The position numbers were made by a program, and so were the translations under genes. Source: an uncultured Bacteroidota bacterium (GTDB lineage: Bacteria > Bacteroidota > Bacteroidia > B-17B0 > Aurantibacillaceae). From it: a stretch of DNA of 64,000 nt. The notes below the pieces were generated by a model. That model was given only the letters and a program-made list of their open reading frames with translations. It was not told the origin of the DNA and did not search any database. Shown in pieces: positions 60,158 to 64,000 of this stretch; the stretch's first letter is position 1; each line of letters starts with the position of its first letter. The DNA is taken from the NCBI GenBank assembly GCA_937873155.1, contig CALMVZ010000011.1:486256-550255 (forward strand), read 5' to 3'.

Positions 60158-60634
60158 CTATCCCTTCACCAAAGTAGAATTTTTAGCAGGAGCGCTGTAC
60201 TTCTCCTCCAACCATTCCTTCACGCTCACATACTCCTGATCGCCTTTACTTTTCACAAGCGCGATCTTTTTATTAACGCAAACTTTGAAATCACAGATGT
60301 GTTCCGGTGCGCAGCCTCTGTAAAGTTCTAAACTTCCAAAAACTTCTTTGTCGGTTTTCACATCTTTATAGTCTGCGATAAATTCCGGCTGGTATCCGCT
60401 CGGACAACGGCTGAAGCTGTTCGTTTTGATTTTTGTATTTGATCTTTGTTTGATGGCTGTTGTAATATTCAGGTCGACAAAAGCGCGGACCTTATTCCAT
60501 TCGGCCCATTCATCTTCTCCAACAGTTTTTGTGTTGAATGTTGTTGTACTAACATTGTTAGTAAAAGAGCAAAGTGCGAAGGCAATAGCCCCAGCTATTC
60601 CTAAAAGTGCAATTTTTGTCAGCATTGTTTTCAT
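60158..60634 (-). CDS. Secreted Cys-containing hypothetical protein
   Basis: The 158-residue protein has an N-terminal hydrophobic export signal (ALLGIAGAIAFALCSF). The mature part has several cysteines (FSRCPSGYQ, YRGCAPEHICDFKVCVNK) that could form disulfides. It is preceded by a membrane protein gene on the same strand with 10 nt between them. I recognise no family. Confidence 0.65.
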   Translation of the reverse strand: MKTMLTKIALLGIAGAIAFALCSFTNNVSTTTFNTKTVGEDEWAEWNKVRAFVDLNITTAIKQRSNTKIKTNSFSRCPSGYQPEFIADYKDVKTDKEVFGSLELYRGCAPEHICDFKVCVNKKIALVKSKGDQEYVSVKEWLEEKYSAPAKNSTLVKG

Positions 60635-60644
60635 TTTTTTGGTT

Positions 60645-61277
60645 TTAAGGTTGAAGGGATGTTAGTTTTAATTTCAGTAAGAGTTCGGCTGCAATCAAAT
60701 TAAAGAACCAGCTGATCCATGCAGTAAGGATGATCACCTTTAAATGTTCCATTTCTACCACGATCGATAGGAATGGAACCCACAAGCGTAAAGTAACGGC
60801 TGCGAAGGTCATCGCATAACTGCGCACCATCCATTTCACATGTTCGTTCACTTGTTTTTTGCGGATAGTGTTCACAGCCATAAAAGTTGTATAGAACCAG
60901 AGAATACTCATCAGTATAAAACCTAAAGATGATAAAATACCGCCATTTGCATAAAAAGCCATGTATAATCCGGTCGGTGCGGCAATAAAAAGTATTGAGG
61001 CTACATAGGTTTTTCCTAAAACACGGTGCAGATTCAGATTTTTCCGTCTTATATATTTAATAAAATTCAAAGGGCCAAGAACAATAGCCAGCATCCCTCC
61101 GAAAATGTGAACATAAAAAGCAGGGCGCCAGATAGGATGATCAACTAAGCCTTGTTTGGTAAGAAGGAAATTCACATCCGGTTTAAAGTTCCAGTACATG
61201 AAGGTTATGCCGAATAGCAGAAACGCGAAGCCTGTCATAACCGCAAATGGTATTTTGGAAATTACTTTAACCAGCAT
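60645..61277 (-). CDS. DUF2306 family membrane protein
   Basis: The 210-residue protein has about six membrane helices and the family pattern FYVHIFGGMLAIVLGPLNF, NLHRVLGKTYV, and VNEHVKWMVRSYAMTFAAVTLRLW. The conserved histidines suggest a cytochrome- or ferric-reductase-like haem site, which is not proven. Its function is unknown. It is the first gene of a two-gene unit with the secreted Cys protein. A likely promoter is at 61305-61335. Confidence 0.85.
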   Translation of the reverse strand: MLVKVISKIPFAVMTGFAFLLFGITFMYWNFKPDVNFLLTKQGLVDHPIWRPAFYVHIFGGMLAIVLGPLNFIKYIRRKNLNLHRVLGKTYVASILFIAAPTGLYMAFYANGGILSSLGFILMSILWFYTTFMAVNTIRKKQVNEHVKWMVRSYAMTFAAVTLRLWVPFLSIVVEMEHLKVIILTAWISWFFNLIAAELLLKLKLTSLQP

Positions 61278-61304
61278 GGCTTCCCGGATTTAGAGATTGT
61301 AACG

Positions 61305-61335
61305 TAAACTTATGCCGCTTGTTACGGAATGTAAA
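61305..61335 (-). promoter_or_regulatory. Putative promoter of the DUF2306 gene
   Basis: On the minus strand TTTA (61335-61332), a 19-nt spacer and TAAGTTTA (61312-61305) match the promoter form with one mismatch in each box. The rest of the 231-nt divergent region holds no other clear feature besides a -7-like TAGCTTTA at 61474-61481 for the FIST gene. Confidence 0.4.
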
Positions 61336-61508
61336 TAGCTTTAACATAGTTTAAGCTTTTCAAACAGCCAAAAAACCACAAGCTTAAGGAGCTACTTTCT
61401 TACAAAAACACTTAAAACCTTACATCTGTTATGTAATTGGTATCTGCCGCTGTTTTTTAAAGTATGGCATGGTTAGCTTTACTTAAATAAAAAATAAAGC
61501 AGATAAAC

Positions 61509-62639
61509 ATGAAGATCCAGCAAAAGAAATTTTCTAAGCCGCATGGTTGGCAGTTAATGAAAACGGAGGATTTTGACTTCAGTCGATGTAATCTTGTCCT
61601 GGTTTTTGGAAGCGTAGAAATTTTAAGCGATACTAAAGTTTTTTCTGACATCAGGAACCAGTATCCGGTTGCTGATATTTTGCTTAATTCAACTGCCGGT
61701 GAAATAATGGATACTGAAGTAAGCGATAATACGTTATCGGTAACTGCTGTTTATTTTGAGAAGACAGAACTCAAAACTAAAATAATTGATGCAGGTAAGG
61801 ACAGCTTCGCATCAGGAAAAGACCTGGCAGGCGGCTTTGCCCCTAAAGGCCTTAAGAATTTATTCGTAATATCGGATGGGCAGCAGGTCAATGGAAGTGA
61901 ACTGGTATTAGGGTTACAGAGCTGTCTTCCTGAAGAAACTATAATCACAGGAGGCTTAGCCGGAGACGGAGCTTCATTTAAAAGAACATTGGTTGGTTTA
62001 AATGCATCACCAACAGAAGGGAAAATTGCAGCTATCGGATTCTATGGGGATGATTTATCAATCGGTTATGGAAGTATTGGCGGATGGGATTCGTTTGGGC
62101 CGGAGCGGTTGATCACTAAATCTAAAAACAATGTTCTGTATGAATTGGATGGTAAACCTGCGTTGGATATTTATAAAATGTACTTAGGCGAATATGTTAA
62201 TGAATTGCCAAGTTCAGGATTACTTTTTCCGCTTAGTATTCGTAATGGAGACAATAACTCTTTGGTTCGAACAATTCTATCTGTAAATGAGGAGGAAAAA
62301 AGTTTAACTTTTGCCGGAAATATGTCTGAAGGTTGTTATGCAAGACTAATGAAAGCAAACCTTGATCGTCTTATTGAAGGAGCTTCAACTGCTGCACAGA
62401 ACAGCATGATGTCTCAGGCACAGCACCCCGATTTAGTTATTCTGGTAAGTTGCGTTGGCCGTAAATTAGTATTAAATCATAGAGTGGAAGAAGAAATCGA
62501 AGGAATAAGAGCAATTTATGGTGATAAACCTGTTCTTGCCGGATTTTATTCTTATGGCGAGATCTCTCCAACATTTAATTTTATGAGGTGCGAATTACAT
62601 AATCAAACAATGACAATTACCACTTTTACTGAAAAATAA
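61509..62639 (+). CDS. FIST-domain sensory protein
   Basis: The 376-residue cytoplasmic protein has FIST-N (about 28-200, ILLNSTAGEIMDTEVSDN, TGGLAGDGASF) and FIST-C (about 210-360, GYFSYGEI-like region GFYSYGEISPTFNFMRCELHNQT). FIST domains are predicted to bind small ligands, possibly amino acids, and pass the signal to linked kinases or cyclases. Here the domain stands alone as a separate protein, 1 nt before a PAS-domain gene, so the two act together. The start is the ATG at 61509. Confidence 0.92.
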   Translation: MKIQQKKFSKPHGWQLMKTEDFDFSRCNLVLVFGSVEILSDTKVFSDIRNQYPVADILLNSTAGEIMDTEVSDNTLSVTAVYFEKTELKTKIIDAGKDSFASGKDLAGGFAPKGLKNLFVISDGQQVNGSELVLGLQSCLPEETIITGGLAGDGASFKRTLVGLNASPTEGKIAAIGFYGDDLSIGYGSIGGWDSFGPERLITKSKNNVLYELDGKPALDIYKMYLGEYVNELPSSGLLFPLSIRNGDNNSLVRTILSVNEEEKSLTFAGNMSEGCYARLMKANLDRLIEGASTAAQNSMMSQAQHPDLVILVSCVGRKLVLNHRVEEEIEGIRAIYGDKPVLAGFYSYGEISPTFNFMRCELHNQTMTITTFTEK

Positions 62640-62640
62640 T

Positions 62641-63942
62641 ATGTTTAATAAACTATTAGTACGGCAAATGCAAAAGCATTTGGGTAATTCATCCGAATTG
62701 CCTGAAAGCCTGCAGCCGTTTTTAAAAGCTATAAGTGATTCCTATGACCATTTTGAAAAAGACCGTAATATGCTTGAACGCTCAGTTGAACTGAGCTCAT
62801 GCGAAATGATAGAATTAAATGCCCGTTTAAGAAATGAAGCTCAGGAAACAAAAAATGCACACATTCAATTAAAAACTTTATTCGAAAATATCGATGACGT
62901 GTTTTTTACAGTAGACATGATAAATCAAAAAACACTACAAATATCGCGGGCTTGCGAAAGTGTATATGGATATGCTGTCGAGGAATTTTTAATTAATTCG
63001 AATTTATGGTACGATGTGGTTGTTGATGAAGATAAAGGCATTATCCAAAAAAATTATCCGATAATGTTTGCCGGGAAACGTTTTTCGCATGAACACAGGA
63101 TTAGAACGAAGACGGGTGAGGTAAAATGGATCGTTACTAAAATAACTCCTACACTTGACGAAGAAGGGACTTTAATAAGGATAGATGGTATTACTACTGA
63201 TATAACAGAGCGAAAATCAGCGGAAGAGAAAATACAACGAAGTGAGAAGATAATGTCTGAAGCCGAACGCATTGCCCATATCGGAAGCTGGGAGATGGAT
63301 CTGAGTAACAAACAGGATCTGAGCAAAAATTACCTTTATTGGTCTGATGAAGTGTTTCGTATTTTTGGATATAAGGCTGGTGAATTCGAAGTCAACTTCA
63401 ATATTTTTCTTAAAGCTATTTATCAGGAGGACATCACTATTGTTAAGGATGCTTTAGAAAAAGCAATGAATGAAAACAGTCATTATAAGTTAGAGCACCG
63501 CATAATTCATCCTAATGGCTGCATTCGCTGGGTAAGAGCAAACGCCCATTTTCTTATCGATAAAAGTACAGGAAACGGTCTAAAAATGATCGGTACAATT
63601 ATGGATATAACAGAAAGTAAAATGAGAGAACTGGCCATAAAAAATGCTGAGGCAAATTTAAGGAACATTCTTGAAAACACTGATACCGCTTATGTTCTGT
63701 TGGATAGAAACTCCAGTGTGCTATCATTTAATCATGTTGCAAAAGAATTATCGTACCAGCAGACGGGAGTTACTATAACTGAAGGAATAAATTATATTGA
63801 CCTGATGCTTGATGGCAGAAAGAAGAACGTAAAGGAAAAACTAGAAGAGATATTAAGAGAGCAAACAAAAATTAATTATGAAACCCGCTATGTTGGAATT
63901 GACGGAAGAGCATGCTGGCTGGCTGTGAAAGCTTCCCTATAA
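62641..63942 (+). CDS. Triple-PAS protein lacking a transmitter domain
   Basis: The 433-residue soluble protein has an N-terminal coiled coil (about 40-80), PAS1 (about 80-190, GKRFSHEHRIRTKTGEVKW), PAS2 (about 215-325, HYKLEHRIIHPNGCIRW) and the beginning of PAS3 (from about 335, ENTDTAYVLLDRNSSV). The reading frame ends in the middle of PAS3 at CWLAVKASL, with stops in all three frames immediately after. No HisKA or HATPase follows. It is coupled to the FIST gene, so a kinase would be expected. It may be truncated by deletion, or the next gene may supply the output. Confidence 0.85.
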   Translation: MFNKLLVRQMQKHLGNSSELPESLQPFLKAISDSYDHFEKDRNMLERSVELSSCEMIELNARLRNEAQETKNAHIQLKTLFENIDDVFFTVDMINQKTLQISRACESVYGYAVEEFLINSNLWYDVVVDEDKGIIQKNYPIMFAGKRFSHEHRIRTKTGEVKWIVTKITPTLDEEGTLIRIDGITTDITERKSAEEKIQRSEKIMSEAERIAHIGSWEMDLSNKQDLSKNYLYWSDEVFRIFGYKAGEFEVNFNIFLKAIYQEDITIVKDALEKAMNENSHYKLEHRIIHPNGCIRWVRANAHFLIDKSTGNGLKMIGTIMDITESKMRELAIKNAEANLRNILENTDTAYVLLDRNSSVLSFNHVAKELSYQQTGVTITEGINYIDLMLDGRKKNVKEKLEEILREQTKINYETRYVGIDGRACWLAVKASL

Positions 63943-63994
63943 ACTGTAGCGTTTATAACTAGAAAAATAAACGTTAACTTTAAAAAGGGAAAAC

Positions 63995-64000
63995 ATGAAA
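63995..64000 (+). CDS. Possible start of a further gene (cut by window edge)
   Basis: ATGAAA at the right edge is preceded by a -7-like TAACTTTA at 63975-63982. If real, it would be the third gene after FIST and PAS, and could encode the missing kinase or response regulator. Only two codons are in the window. Confidence 0.25.

Noticed and set aside
1..64000. CRISPR arrays, tRNA or rRNA genes, transposases, integrases, phage genes and restriction systems
   Set aside because: None seen on either strand; the only repeat arrays are short palindromes and coding repeats.

Overview
The window is AT-rich chromosomal DNA from a member of the phylum Bacteroidota (class Bacteroidia or a close relative; I cannot place the family). 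The evidence is: TAnnTTTG-type -7 boxes with TTG-like -33 boxes about 19-21 nt upstream and almost no Shine-Dalgarno sequences; a GLPGLI-family protein; an S46 dipeptidyl peptidase; a PorE-like type IX secretion protein; a Bacteroidota-type sdhCAB; and the purH-mreBCD-mrdA-rodA gene order. I see no rRNA, tRNA, CRISPR array, transposase or prophage. Most of the window is core housekeeping sequence with small accessory insertions.

Layout. 1-5.6 kb: 5' part of a polyprenyl synthetase, rlmN, an amidohydrolase, feoAB and a YdcF-like lipoprotein. 5.7-11.1 kb: envelope genes (TPR protein, PorE-like OmpA/beta-propeller protein, a putative outer-membrane barrel, mscL, an OmpA lipoprotein). 11.3-20.8 kb: acs, ogt, S46 peptidase, a TPR-membrane protein, a GNAT-like hypothetical and an EamA exporter. 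21-24.5 kb: asd, haaO, purH. 24.5-30.2 kb: the cell-shape operon mreBCD-mrdA-rodA. 30.2-36.3 kb: a secreted hypothetical, comB, gcvT, an outer-membrane barrel protein and a GLPGLI protein. 36.3-40.3 kb: sdhCAB with a four-helix-bundle gene cassette between sdhA and sdhB. 40.5-51.7 kb: a fused peptide-type ABC ATPase, DedA, glmS, an RluB-like pseudouridine synthase with a long charged repeat tail, YraN, a rhodanese, an RsmB/NOP methyltransferase and several small secreted or membrane proteins. 51.7-57.1 kb: TPR protein, histidine kinase with a stand-alone receiver, RluF-like synthase, NlpC/P60 hydrolase. 57.2-60 kb: two tandem class V PLP enzymes plus RidA. 60.2-64 kb: two small envelope genes, then a FIST sensor protein with a PAS-only protein.

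Functional groups. The mre/mrdA/rodA operon makes the elongasome. sdhCAB, acs and gcvT belong to central metabolism. asd and purH are biosynthetic. haaO is the 3-hydroxyanthranilate step towards quinolinate and NAD. The 5.7-11 kb envelope cluster and the S46 peptidase fit a protein-degrading, type IX-secreting lifestyle. The two class V enzymes and RidA look like one three-gene unit, since RidA removes enamine/imine by-products of PLP enzymes.

The most unusual observations are non-coding. (1) The asd leader resembles a transcription attenuator: a lysine-rich 14-codon ORF, a G-rich segment that can pair with the 5' arm of a terminator, and the terminator itself. (2) The four-helix-bundle gene between sdhA and sdhB is bracketed by inverted TAGTGG-type repeats that abut both sdh genes. 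(3) Several families of short palindromic (REP-like) elements occur; one supplies the stop codon of the EamA gene and the same core lies inside the reading frame of the RluB-like gene. (4) Two proteins resemble signalling architectures but lack the output domain (a TPR-membrane protein without its SpoIIE domain, and a PAS protein without a kinase).
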